From Hyphomicrobiales bacterium (GTDB lineage Bacteria > Pseudomonadota > Alphaproteobacteria > Rhizobiales > Xanthobacteraceae), in contig JACPOA010000047.1 in assembly GCA_016185205.1 (NCBI GenBank), positions 1 to 64,000 on the forward strand: DNA of 64,000 bases, given 5' to 3'. Every line of letters starts with the position of its first letter. Position 1 is the stretch's first letter. A model generated the notes under the pieces. The model searched no databases and had not been told where the DNA came from. It saw only the letters and a program-made list of their open reading frames with translations. The translations under genes and the position numbers were made by a program. This document shows positions 17,815 through 25,048 of the stretch, in pieces.

Positions 17815-17876
17815 GCGAAACTTGAGACGGCTATAAGGCCGCCCAGCGATTTCAAGATCACGAGCAGGAGACGACC

Positions 17877-19178
17877 ATGGACGAGAGAACGCGCGAGCCG
17901 CGCAAGATTACCGCCGAGGACATCAACCCGCGCTACAACTGGGGGCGCCATCTGCCGGTGCTCGGCACCATGGGTGTCGATTTCGAGGAGCGCGTCGATT
18001 ACCGCCGCATGCACCGCTACCGGCTCGGGCGGGCGCAGGCGGCACTGGAGGCCTCCGACCTCGGCGCGCTGCTGCTGTTCGACGACAACAACATCCGTTA
18101 CGTCACCTCGACCAAGATCGGCGAATGGGCACGCGACAAGCTGTCACGCTGGGCGCTGCTGACCCGCGGCGGCGATCCGATCCTGTGGGACTTCGGCTCG
18201 GCGGCGGTGCATCACCGGCTCTATTCGCCCTGGCTCAAGCCGGAAAACTGCAAGGCCGGTCTGGTCGGCTTGCGCGGCACCGTCGATCCCGCCTTCGGCC
18301 TGATGAAACACCATGCCGAGGAGATGGCCTCGATCCTGAAGGCCGCCGGCGTCGCCAAGATGCCGATCGGCGTCGACATCATCGAGCCGCCGATGATGTT
18401 CGAGCTCGAAAAAGCCGGACTGAAGATCAAGGACGGCCAGCAAGTCATGCTGAGCGCGCGCGAGGTCAAGTCGGCCGACGAGATCGCGCTTTTGAACCGC
18501 GCCGCCGCCATGGTCGACGGCGCCTACGACCTGGTCAACGAAATTTTGCGCCCGGGCATTCGCGAGAACGACATCGTCGCCGAGGTCAACAAGTTCCTTT
18601 ACACGCACGGCTCCGACGACGTGGAGGCGGTCAACGCCATTTCCGGCGAGCGCTGCAGCCCGCATCCGCACAACTTCACCGACCGCATGATCCGCCCCGG
18701 CGATCAGGCCTTCTTCGATATCCTGCAAAGCTTCATGGGCTATCGCACCTGCTACTACCGCACCTTCAATGTCGGCCGCGCCACGCCGGCGCAGCACGAT
18801 TGCTACAAGAAGGCGCGGCAATGGCTCGACGACGCCATCGACCGCATCAAGCCCGGCGCCAGCACCGCGCATATCTGTGAAGTGTTTCCGAAGGCGGATG
18901 AGTTCGGCTTCCCCGACGAAATGACGGCCTTCGGCTTGCAGTTTGCGCACGGCCTTGGCCTCAACCTGCACGAACGGCCGATCATCTCGCGTGTGGTCTC
19001 GATGGACCACCCGACCGAGATCAAGGAAGGCATGGTGTTCGCGATCGAGACCTATTGCCCGGCCACCGACGGCTTCTCCGCCGCGCGCATCGAGGAAGAG
19101 GTCGTGGTCACCGACAAGGGCTGCCGCCTGATCTCGCTGTTCCCGGCCGAGGAACTGCCGATCGCGCATCGGTATTAG
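17877..19178 (+). CDS. M24 (aminopeptidase P/creatinase) family protein with altered metal site
   Basis: A 433-residue pita-bread-fold protein with an N-terminal creatinase-like domain (FDDNNIRYVTSTKIGEW near residue 70) and a catalytic domain from about 190. Of the five metal ligands of aminopeptidase P, four align: Asp281 (AFFDI), His358 (FAHGLGLNLHE), Glu391 (VFAIE) and Glu406 (ARIEEEV). The second Asp, normally 11 residues after the first, is Cys292 (YRTCYYRTF). The family includes prolidases, creatinase, ectoine hydrolase and DMSP lyase DddP, so this need not be a peptidase. AGGAG precedes the ATG. Its upstream neighbour is the MetE-like gene. Confidence 0.82.
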   Translation: MDERTREPRKITAEDINPRYNWGRHLPVLGTMGVDFEERVDYRRMHRYRLGRAQAALEASDLGALLLFDDNNIRYVTSTKIGEWARDKLSRWALLTRGGDPILWDFGSAAVHHRLYSPWLKPENCKAGLVGLRGTVDPAFGLMKHHAEEMASILKAAGVAKMPIGVDIIEPPMMFELEKAGLKIKDGQQVMLSAREVKSADEIALLNRAAAMVDGAYDLVNEILRPGIRENDIVAEVNKFLYTHGSDDVEAVNAISGERCSPHPHNFTDRMIRPGDQAFFDILQSFMGYRTCYYRTFNVGRATPAQHDCYKKARQWLDDAIDRIKPGASTAHICEVFPKADEFGFPDEMTAFGLQFAHGLGLNLHERPIISRVVSMDHPTEIKEGMVFAIETYCPATDGFSAARIEEEVVVTDKGCRLISLFPAEELPIAHRY

Positions 19179-19188
19179 TCAAAATTCC

Positions 19189-19212
19189 GGGGCGCGCATA
19201 TGTGCGCGCCCC
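19189..19212. terminator. Perfect 24-bp palindrome, hairpin between M24 and small membrane gene
   Basis: GGGGCGCGCATA at 19189-19200 is followed directly by its reverse complement TGTGCGCGCCCC with the central TATG forming the loop; ten G:C-rich pairs. There is no T-run. It starts ten bases after the M24 stop and ends one base before an ATG, so it may end the upstream transcript or mask initiation of the next gene. Confidence 0.5.
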
Positions 19213-19213
19213 G

Positions 19214-19450
19214 ATGCCTTTCATGGCCCCCTACGTTCGCCCCTACATCTCGCCCAAGGAGCGCGCGGAGAACCGCGCGCGCTGGATTCGCATCGGATAT
19301 TGGACCGCGGTGACGATTCCGGCCGCCATCGCGTTGATGATGTTCGGCTACAGCGACCAGGCGCCAGCCTGGCTGCGCGAGATCACGGTCAAACTGGATG
19401 CGTTATTCGGCTTTCCGGTGCTGGGGCTGATCAAGGCGATCGCGGCATGA
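19214..19450 (+). CDS. Small membrane protein, 78 aa
   Basis: A 78-residue protein with a basic N-terminal region (SPKERAENRARWIRIGYW), one clear membrane helix (TAVTIPAAIALMMFGY) and an amphipathic C-terminal part that may dip into the membrane. The first ATG is at 19214, immediately after a 24-bp hairpin; an ATG at 19223 (MAPYVRP) is an alternative. Its TGA overlaps the start of the DUF983 gene by four bases, so the pair is translationally coupled. Function unknown. Confidence 0.6.
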   Translation: MPFMAPYVRPYISPKERAENRARWIRIGYWTAVTIPAAIALMMFGYSDQAPAWLREITVKLDALFGFPVLGLIKAIAA

Positions 19451-19836
19451 GCGCCGGGCAGGCGCTGTGGCGCGGCTTGCGCGGGCGCTGTCCGGCCTGC
19501 GGCGAGGGCCGCATGTTCCGCGCTTTCCTGAAGGTCGCCGACCAATGTCCACGCTGCGGCGAGGAGCTGCATCATCACCGCGCCGACGATTTCCCGGCCT
19601 ATCTGGTGATCATCATCACCGGCCATATCCTGGTGCCGATCGTGCTGGCGGTGGAAACGCATATCGCGCCGGCCATCTGGATCAGCATGACGCTGTGGCC
19701 GGCGGTCGCGCTGGCGATGACGCTTGGCCTGCTGCAGCCGGTGAAGGGCGCCGTGGTCGCCATCCAATGGTACGGCGGCATGCACGGCTTCGAAGCAGCG
19801 AAAAAGGCGCGGGCGCAGGCCGCCCACGGCGGCTAG
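19447..19836 (+). CDS. DUF983 family zinc-ribbon membrane protein
   Basis: A 129-residue DUF983 protein. Two CPxC knuckles, GRCPACGEGRMF and DQCPRCGEEL, make a likely zinc ribbon at residues 14-38, followed by HHHRADDFPAYLVIIITGHI and two membrane helices. Length and layout are those of the family. Its role is not established. It is coupled to the preceding 78-aa gene by an ATGA overlap; in other alphaproteobacteria DUF983 genes often lie near envelope or cytochrome oxidase genes, which are not seen here. Confidence 0.85.
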   Translation: MSAGQALWRGLRGRCPACGEGRMFRAFLKVADQCPRCGEELHHHRADDFPAYLVIIITGHILVPIVLAVETHIAPAIWISMTLWPAVALAMTLGLLQPVKGAVVAIQWYGGMHGFEAAKKARAQAAHGG

Positions 19837-19900
19837 CCAAACCTGGAACCAAAATCGCCGCCGTCACTTAACATCCCGACATCTCAGGGAGGCGATACCC

Positions 19901-20062
19901 ATGGCTGACGGCAACAGTGGCGGCGTTGGTGTACTCGGCGTTCTGGTCGGCGCGCTCATAGTGATCGTCGTGGGCGGCGGCATCCTGTTCGCCACCGGCA
20001 CGATCGGTTCAAAATCGTCGACCGTGAAGGTCGAATTGCCGAAGATTTCGACGACCAAGTAA
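19901..20062 (+). CDS. Single-span membrane peptide, 53 aa
   Basis: A short gene: ATG at 19901, TAA at 20060, preceded by a strong AGGGAGG at 19886-19892. The product starts MADGNSGGVGVLGVLVGALI, has one glycine-rich hydrophobic helix to about residue 32, and a lysine-rich tail (KVELPKISTTK). It is probably an inner-membrane micropeptide with its tail on one side. No family recognised. It is convergent with the SPFH gene, four bases away, which is tight packing for unrelated genes. Confidence 0.65.
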   Translation: MADGNSGGVGVLGVLVGALIVIVVGGGILFATGTIGSKSSTVKVELPKISTTK

Positions 20063-20066
20063 CGCC

Positions 20067-20915
20067 TCAGCTTTTCCCGCCCACCGCGCTCGGCTGCATG
20101 AACGCCGCCGGCAGCGCCACGCTCATGGAATCCACCATCGAGGTCGGCATCAGGATGGTGGCGCCGCGCTCCTTGGTGGTCTCATAAATGATATTCATCG
20201 CGCGCAGATGCAGCGCCGCCGGCTCGCCGGCATAGGTCTTGGCCGCCTCCACGAATTTCGCGGCGATCGCGGCCTCGGCACTCCCTAAGATCACGCGTGC
20301 TTCCTTCTCGCGCTCGGCCTGTGCCTGCCGCGACATGGCATCCTGCAGGCCGACCGGAATGGCGACGTCCCTGATCTCGACCGAATTGACCGAGATGCCC
20401 CAGTCGGCGGTCTTGCGGGCGATCTCGCTGCGCAGCACCTCGTCGGCCGCCTTGCGCTCGGCCAGCAGCGCCGACAGATGCGAGGCCCCGATCATTTCGC
20501 GCAAGCTGGTCTGCGCCACCCGGTCGATGGCTTCGCGATAATTGGTGATGTTGAGCGCGGCGCACTGGGCGTCGTGTACGTGCCAGAAGATCACGGCGTC
20601 GACATTGACCGGCACGGTGTCGCGGGTGAGCGCCTGCTCGGCGTTGAACTGCGTGGTCTGGATGCGCTCGTCGATCACGGCGGTGATGGCATCGATGATC
20701 GGGATGATCAGGAACAGCCCCGGCCCCTTCACGCTCGACAGCTTGCCGGCGCGCAGGATGACGAAGCGCTCCCAGTTGTTGGCCATCTTGAGCGAGAACA
20801 GCGTGAGCACGGCGAGAACGCCGAACACGATGCCGGGCAGGAAAGATCCGGACACGAACAGCAGCGCGCCGATGACGGCGAAGATGACGGTGACGAGCAG
20901 CGTGATGGGATTCAT
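20067..20915 (-). CDS. SPFH/Band 7 (slipin, stomatin-like) protein
   Basis: A 282-residue membrane-anchored SPFH protein. Two adjacent N-terminal hydrophobic stretches (ITLLVTVIFAVIGALLFV and FLPGIVFGVLAVLTLF) form a hairpin anchor; the Band 7 domain follows from ERFVILRAGK through GPGLFLIIPIID, QTTQFNAEQALTRDTVPVNV and an ARKTADWGISVNSVEIRDV segment, and a helical REKEARVILGSAEAAIA region closes it. Slipins oligomerise at the membrane and often work with an NfeD protease partner; no NfeD is adjacent. The chosen ATG at 20915 excludes an upstream frame that reads through a palindromic repeat. Confidence 0.9.
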   Translation of the reverse strand: MNPITLLVTVIFAVIGALLFVSGSFLPGIVFGVLAVLTLFSLKMANNWERFVILRAGKLSSVKGPGLFLIIPIIDAITAVIDERIQTTQFNAEQALTRDTVPVNVDAVIFWHVHDAQCAALNITNYREAIDRVAQTSLREMIGASHLSALLAERKAADEVLRSEIARKTADWGISVNSVEIRDVAIPVGLQDAMSRQAQAEREKEARVILGSAEAAIAAKFVEAAKTYAGEPAALHLRAMNIIYETTKERGATILMPTSMVDSMSVALPAAFMQPSAVGGKS

Positions 20916-20939
20916 GAGCGAGGCCTCCGTGTCTCTCAC

Positions 20940-21096
20940 GGCCTCATCATGAGGAGCCTGCGAAGCAGGCGTCTCGAAGGATGGGGCCGCCCTCGTCCTT
21001 CGAGACGCGCCACGCAAGTCGGCTATAGCCGACTTGCGCACTCATGTGCCGATGTCGGGTAACCCCGACATCGGTGGGCGCTCCTCAGATGAGGCC
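20940..21096. repeat. Composite palindromic element, copy A
   Basis: About 157 bases with 8-bp terminal inverted repeats (GGCCTCAT at 20940, ATGAGGCC at 21089). Inside are CTGCGAAGCAG, an arm pair GTCTCGAAGG...CCTTCGAGAC, and a module of two strong hairpins: CGCAAGTCGGCTATAGCC (perfect 26-base palindrome at 21013-21038) and CCGATGTCGGG/CCCGACATCGG at 21049-21074. A second copy lies at 22096-22258. It sits between SPFH and GST genes. Confidence 0.8.
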
Positions 21097-21104
21097 GGAT
21101 CATA

Positions 21105-21869
21105 CTATGCCCATGCTGCGATCTTGTCCTTCAAATGCGGGAAGCGCTCGCTCAGCAGCGAGCCGGGATAATAAGTCGGCTTGAACGCCGGATGGGCGCG
21201 GATATTGTCGAACCAAGCGACCACGCGCGGCAGGTCCTGCCAGCCCGGGATGCCGAGATCGTCTATGCGCACCAGCGCCGGCATCACCGCCACGTCGGCG
21301 AGCGTCATGGCTTTGCCTTGCAGCCAGGGGCCGCCGCTCGCCGTGATTTCGGCGTCCATGCGCTCATAGGCGCGGCGCAGGCGGGCGAGCGCGGCGTCCA
21401 TTTCCGCCTTGGGAAATCCGGTCTGCCCCATGGTCATCATGAATTCGCGCCGCAGCGGCTTACTCTCGGCCATCGCCACGAAGGCCGCGCGGCTCATCTT
21501 CTGGAAGCTCGGCAGGAAGGCGAGATTGAAGGTCGGCACCCGCACCGCGGCGGCCGGCATCTCGTCGATGAAATGCATGAGCGCGCGCATGCGGGCGCGG
21601 GCGACCGGGTCCTCCGGGGTGAAGCTGTCTTGCGGCGCGACCTCGTCGAGGTATTCGGTGATGACGGTGGAATCGGTGACGATGGCGCCGTCATGGTCGA
21701 GCGTGGGCACCACCCCATTCGGATTGAGCTTGAGGTAATCGGGCTTGAGCTGGTCGCCTTCCAGCAGATTGAGCTTGATCTCGTTGAAGGCGAGCCCCTT
21801 GGCGTTGAGCACGAAGCGCACGCGCTGGCTGCAGGTCGACTGCGGCGCGTTGTAAAGCGTGAAGGCCAT
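21105..21869 (-). CDS. Glutathione S-transferase family protein
   Basis: A 254-residue cytosolic GST. The thioredoxin-like N-terminal domain shows the catalytic region NAPQSTCSQRVRF (Ser11/Cys14), the glutathione-binding cis-proline loop NPNGVVPTL and the DSTVITEYLDE motif; the all-helical C-terminal domain carries the N-capping-type KAMTLADVAVMPALVRID. It is somewhat longer than the usual 200-220 residues because of an insertion around residues 95-150. Sequence style recalls the LigE/LigF-like and other proteobacterial branches; substrate unknown. GGAG lies eight bases before the ATG. It is flanked by the two composite repeats and divergent from the small-RNA candidate. Confidence 0.88.
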   Translation of the reverse strand: MAFTLYNAPQSTCSQRVRFVLNAKGLAFNEIKLNLLEGDQLKPDYLKLNPNGVVPTLDHDGAIVTDSTVITEYLDEVAPQDSFTPEDPVARARMRALMHFIDEMPAAAVRVPTFNLAFLPSFQKMSRAAFVAMAESKPLRREFMMTMGQTGFPKAEMDAALARLRRAYERMDAEITASGGPWLQGKAMTLADVAVMPALVRIDDLGIPGWQDLPRVVAWFDNIRAHPAFKPTYYPGSLLSERFPHLKDKIAAWA

Positions 21870-21954
21870 GAACGGCTCCGGTTTCGATCGTTTTGGCTCA
21901 GATTGCAGGATGATGCGTCAGTGATCCAAAATGATCCACGGTATATTTATGGGC

Positions 21955-22090
21955 ATTTTACTTGTGGGCGGCGCGCGCGACGGCTTCACTGAGATCGTGC
22001 GCAGCCGCCGTTTTCCTCCCTTTAGGCTTAGACGGTGGCGTGAATCCTCCACCTTATGCACACAGGGCCCCGCAAGGGGCCCTTTTTTTA
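21955..22090 (+). ncRNA. Candidate anti-Shine-Dalgarno small RNA
   Basis: A 394-base gene-free gap holds an RNA-like unit. A stem GCCGCCGT (22004-22011) pairs with ACGGTGGC (22032-22039, one G-U) and presents TTTCCTCCCTTTAGG in its loop; a single-stranded stretch with a second CCTCC (22046-22050) follows; then comes an intrinsic terminator. Two exposed CCUCC motifs plus a terminal hairpin is the layout of alphaproteobacterial anti-SD sRNAs such as the suhB/mmgR class. The 5' end is a guess based on TATATT at 21942-21947; the RNA could be shorter. No convincing protein frame competes. Confidence 0.5.
22064..22090 (+). terminator. Strong intrinsic terminator
   Basis: AGGGCCCC at 22064-22071, loop GCAA, GGGGCCCT at 22076-22083, then six more T. 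An eight-pair perfect stem with a tetraloop and T-run, by far the clearest Rho-independent terminator in the window, and it serves no protein-coding gene. Confidence 0.85.
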
Positions 22091-22095
22091 TTGTG

Positions 22096-22258
22096 CGGCC
22101 TCATGGTGAGGAGCCGTGCGCAGCACGGCGTCTCGAACACGCAAGTCGGCTTTAGCCGACTTGCGCATCAAACTTGCCGATGTCGGGTAAACCCGACATC
22201 GGTGGGCCGCCCCATCCTTCGAGACGCATCGCTTCGCGATGCTCCTCAGGATGAGGCG
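22096..22258. repeat. Composite palindromic element, copy B
   Basis: Second copy of the element at 20940. The outer arms (GGCCTCATGGTGAGGAGC and GCTCCTCAGGATGAGGC) and both inner hairpins (CGCAAGTCGGC TTTA GCCGACTTGCG at 22140-22165; CCGATGTCGGG/CCCGACATCGG) are retained, but the double-hairpin module lies between the two GTCTCGAA/TTCGAGAC arms, whereas in copy A it lies outside them. Confidence 0.8.
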
Positions 22259-22263
22259 GACAG

Positions 22264-23217
22264 CTACTCCAACCCGGTCCCGACGTTCTTGTTTTCCGGC
22301 TCAAGCTTCATACCGGCGGCAAGCGCCATGGTCTCCGCCAGCGCGGCGAAATCCTTGGCCAGATATTCTTGCGGGTTTTTCTGCAGCATGGCCGCGCCGA
22401 AATGCGACTGCAGCACCTCGCGCGTCGCCGCGGTCACCGGCATCGGCACGTCCCACTCGCGGGCGAGCTCGAGCCCGAGATCCAGGTCCTTGCGCAGCAG
22501 CTCCGGCGTGAAGGTGGTGGTCCAGTCGAGATTGACCAGCGCCGGCGTCTTGTACTTGGTGAACATCGAGCCCATGACGCCGTTGTTCATGAAGGCGAGG
22601 AAGGCGTGGCGCGGCACGCCCATCTTGTTGGCGAGCAGCGTGATCTCGATCAGGTTCTCAATCACCACGCCGAGCATAACGTTGTGCGCGATCTTGCAGA
22701 TGCGCGCGAGCTCGCCGTCGCCCACATAGGACACGCCCTGCGGCGCGAACACCTCGATCAGCGGCATGGCGATCTTGGCGTCGGCTTCCGGTCCCGAGAC
22801 CACCGACGACAGCTTGCCGGCCTTGATCACCTTGGCATTGCCGGACACCGGGGCGGCGATGAAGCTCACGCCCTTCTCGGTCAGCCGCGTGCGGATGGCG
22901 GCGGATTCCTCGACAGAAATCGACGAGCAGTCGACCAGCATCTTCGGCTTGTTGGCGCCCGAGAGCAGGCCGTCCTTGCCGAACACGACCTGCTCGACAT
23001 CCTTGCCGGTCGACACGATCGCGAACACCACGTCGCAACCGGCGAGCTCGACCGGCTTGTCGACAATCTTGCCCCCCTTGGCGGCCAGCGGCTCGGCCTT
23101 GGCGCGGGTGCGGTTCCAGATCGTCACGTCGTGGCCGGCCTTGAGCAGGCGCTCCGCCATCGGCGTGCCCATGCGGCCGACCCCGATCCAGCCGATCTTT
23201 TGTGCAGTCTTCGACAT
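22264..23217 (-). CDS. NAD(P)-dependent 3-hydroxyisobutyrate dehydrogenase family protein
   Basis: A 317-residue beta-hydroxyacid dehydrogenase. The Rossmann motif IGWIGVGRMGTPMAERLLKAG opens the protein, the substrate-binding signature appears as FIAAPVSGNAKVIKAGKL, and the catalytic lysine is in ARICKIAHNVMLG. The family oxidises 3-hydroxyisobutyrate, tartronate semialdehyde or related hydroxyacids, or reduces succinic or glyoxylic semialdehydes. GGGAG nine bases before the ATG at 23217 decides the start; the frame extends two codons further to a TTG. It is divergent from the ABC operon, and may act on its substrate. Confidence 0.87.
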   Translation of the reverse strand: MSKTAQKIGWIGVGRMGTPMAERLLKAGHDVTIWNRTRAKAEPLAAKGGKIVDKPVELAGCDVVFAIVSTGKDVEQVVFGKDGLLSGANKPKMLVDCSSISVEESAAIRTRLTEKGVSFIAAPVSGNAKVIKAGKLSSVVSGPEADAKIAMPLIEVFAPQGVSYVGDGELARICKIAHNVMLGVVIENLIEITLLANKMGVPRHAFLAFMNNGVMGSMFTKYKTPALVNLDWTTTFTPELLRKDLDLGLELAREWDVPMPVTAATREVLQSHFGAAMLQKNPQEYLAKDFAALAETMALAAGMKLEPENKNVGTGLE

Positions 23218-23430
23218 CGCCAAACTCTCCCGTTGAAATTGTGCCGCGAACCCTGGCGGGCTTGGCGGGGCTTTAGCCGTTCTGCCGCGAAATCGCCAGT
23301 GGCGTACCGCTGGGTGGGTATGCCGCGACGCCGATGCTTGTGGCGGCCGTTCAAAGCGTTATCCTGCCGCCGCCACAGGTCAAAAGACCCCGGTTAAGGG
23401 GCCTGACTTCCGGAGGAGCGCTAAGCCCCA

Positions 23431-24252
23431 ATGCAGGATGCGGCCAGCACCATTGCCGCGACAACGGCGCCCGAGGGCGGCACCGAACGCTGGCGGCTGG
23501 TCGCGCGCAATGTTTTTCCGTTCGCGGTGGTGGGCACGATCTGGGAGATCGTCGCCTGGATGGGCATATTCCCGCACCGGCTGTTTCCAACGCTGGAGGA
23601 AGTGGCGCTCTCGTTTTACCAACTCACCGTCGCCGGCATCCTGCCGCACCACGCCATCCAGACCGTGATCCGCCTGCTCACCGGCTTTGCGCTGGCGGCC
23701 GCCATCGGCGTGACCGTCGGCGTGCTGATGGGGCGCTCGCGCCGCGCCGAGGACATCTTCCTGCCGCTGGTGTCGATCGGCGCGCCGATCCCCGGGCTCG
23801 CCTATGCGCCGCTGTTCCTGCTCTGGTTCGGGCTCGGCAATGTCTCGGCGGTGCTGCTGGTCGGCTTCGTGGCCGCCTTCCCGATCATCTTCAACAGCTG
23901 GACCGGCGTGAAGGCGGTGAAGGAAATCTGGCTGCGCTCGGCGCAATCCATGGGCGCCGACGACCGCCGCATGTTCCGCCACGTCATCCTGCCGGGCGCG
24001 CTGCCCTACATCCTCACCGGACTGCGGCTCGGCCTGGCGCAGGCCTGGCGCGTGCTGGTGGCGATCGAGATGCTGGCCGCCGTGCCCTGGGGGCTGGGCT
24101 GGATGATCTTCGGGGCGCGCGAATTCCTCAACACCGACGTCATGATGGCCGGCATCGCGGTGATCGGCATCATCGGGCTGACGCTGGAGAAACTCGTGTT
24201 CCAGCGCATCGAGAATTACACCGTGGTGCGCTGGGGCATGGTCACCGCATGA
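23431..24252 (+). CDS. ABC transporter permease 1, NitT/TauT type
   Basis: A 273-residue inner-membrane permease, first gene of a six-gene unit. After a hydrophilic N-terminal tail of about 25 residues come six helices; the EAA loop is SAQSMGADDRRMFRHVILPG near residues 170-195. It pairs with a second, different permease encoded directly downstream with a four-base overlap, so the importer would have a heterodimeric membrane channel. The Shine-Dalgarno-like GGAGGAG lies about 13 bases before the ATG, a long spacing. Confidence 0.9.
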   Translation: MQDAASTIAATTAPEGGTERWRLVARNVFPFAVVGTIWEIVAWMGIFPHRLFPTLEEVALSFYQLTVAGILPHHAIQTVIRLLTGFALAAAIGVTVGVLMGRSRRAEDIFLPLVSIGAPIPGLAYAPLFLLWFGLGNVSAVLLVGFVAAFPIIFNSWTGVKAVKEIWLRSAQSMGADDRRMFRHVILPGALPYILTGLRLGLAQAWRVLVAIEMLAAVPWGLGWMIFGAREFLNTDVMMAGIAVIGIIGLTLEKLVFQRIENYTVVRWGMVTA

Positions 24253-25040
24253 CCGACAACGGACAAAACGCCCGCTCGCTCATCCGCGCCGCCATCACGC
24301 TGGCGGCCGCTGCTGCCGTGTACGAGGCGCTGGCGCGCAGCGGCTATTTCGCGCCGGCGCTGCTGCCGAAACTGTCGATCGTCGTCCAAACACTGATCGC
24401 GACGCTCGCCGACGGCAGCATGATCCAGCACGCCGCCTATACTCTGTACCGGGTGATGTTCGGCTTCGGCCTGGCGATCGCGGTCGGTATCCCGCTCGGC
24501 ATCCTGATGGCGCGCTTCACCGCGGTCGAGAACTTCTTCCTGCCGCTGGTGAGCGCGCTGATGCCGATCCCCTCCTTCGCGCTGGTGCCGCTGTTCATGC
24601 TGTGGTTCGGCATCGGCAATCTCACCACCGTGCTGATCGTGTTCTACGCCGCCACCTTCCCGATGCTGTTCAATACCTGGTCGGGCGTGCGCTCGGTCAA
24701 TCCGATCTGGCTGCGCGCGGCCGGCTGCATGGGCGCCGACGAGCATAGCCTGTTCTGGAAGGTGATCATTCCCGGCGCCTCGCCCTTCATCATCACCGGC
24801 ATGCGGCAGTCGTTCCTGCGCGCCTGGATCGCGGTGGTCGGCGCCGAGATGATCGCGGCCTCCGACTGGGGGCTCGGCTGGGTGATCTTCGACGCCAAGG
24901 AATTTCTCAACACCGACACCATGCTGGCCGCGCTCGTGGTCATCGGCGCCATCGGCTATCTGTTCGAGCGCCTGGTGTTCGGCTCGCTCGAGCGCGCCAC
25001 CGTGCTGCGCTGGGGCATGATGCGTTCGGCGAAGGGATAA
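24249..25040 (+). CDS. ABC transporter permease 2, NitT/TauT type
   Basis: A 263-residue permease with six helices and EAA loop AAGCMGADEHSLFWKVIIPG. It is a paralogue of permease 1: both share the P-x-FL-PLVS, P-IP--A--PLF-LWFG-GN and GLGW-IF-A-EFLNTD segments at matching positions, so the pair probably arose by tandem duplication. Its ATG overlaps the upstream TGA. Two permeases of this type with a single ATPase are less usual than a homodimer. Confidence 0.9.
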   Translation: MTDNGQNARSLIRAAITLAAAAAVYEALARSGYFAPALLPKLSIVVQTLIATLADGSMIQHAAYTLYRVMFGFGLAIAVGIPLGILMARFTAVENFFLPLVSALMPIPSFALVPLFMLWFGIGNLTTVLIVFYAATFPMLFNTWSGVRSVNPIWLRAAGCMGADEHSLFWKVIIPGASPFIITGMRQSFLRAWIAVVGAEMIAASDWGLGWVIFDAKEFLNTDTMLAALVVIGAIGYLFERLVFGSLERATVLRWGMMRSAKG

Positions 25041-25048
25041 AAAGCGTA

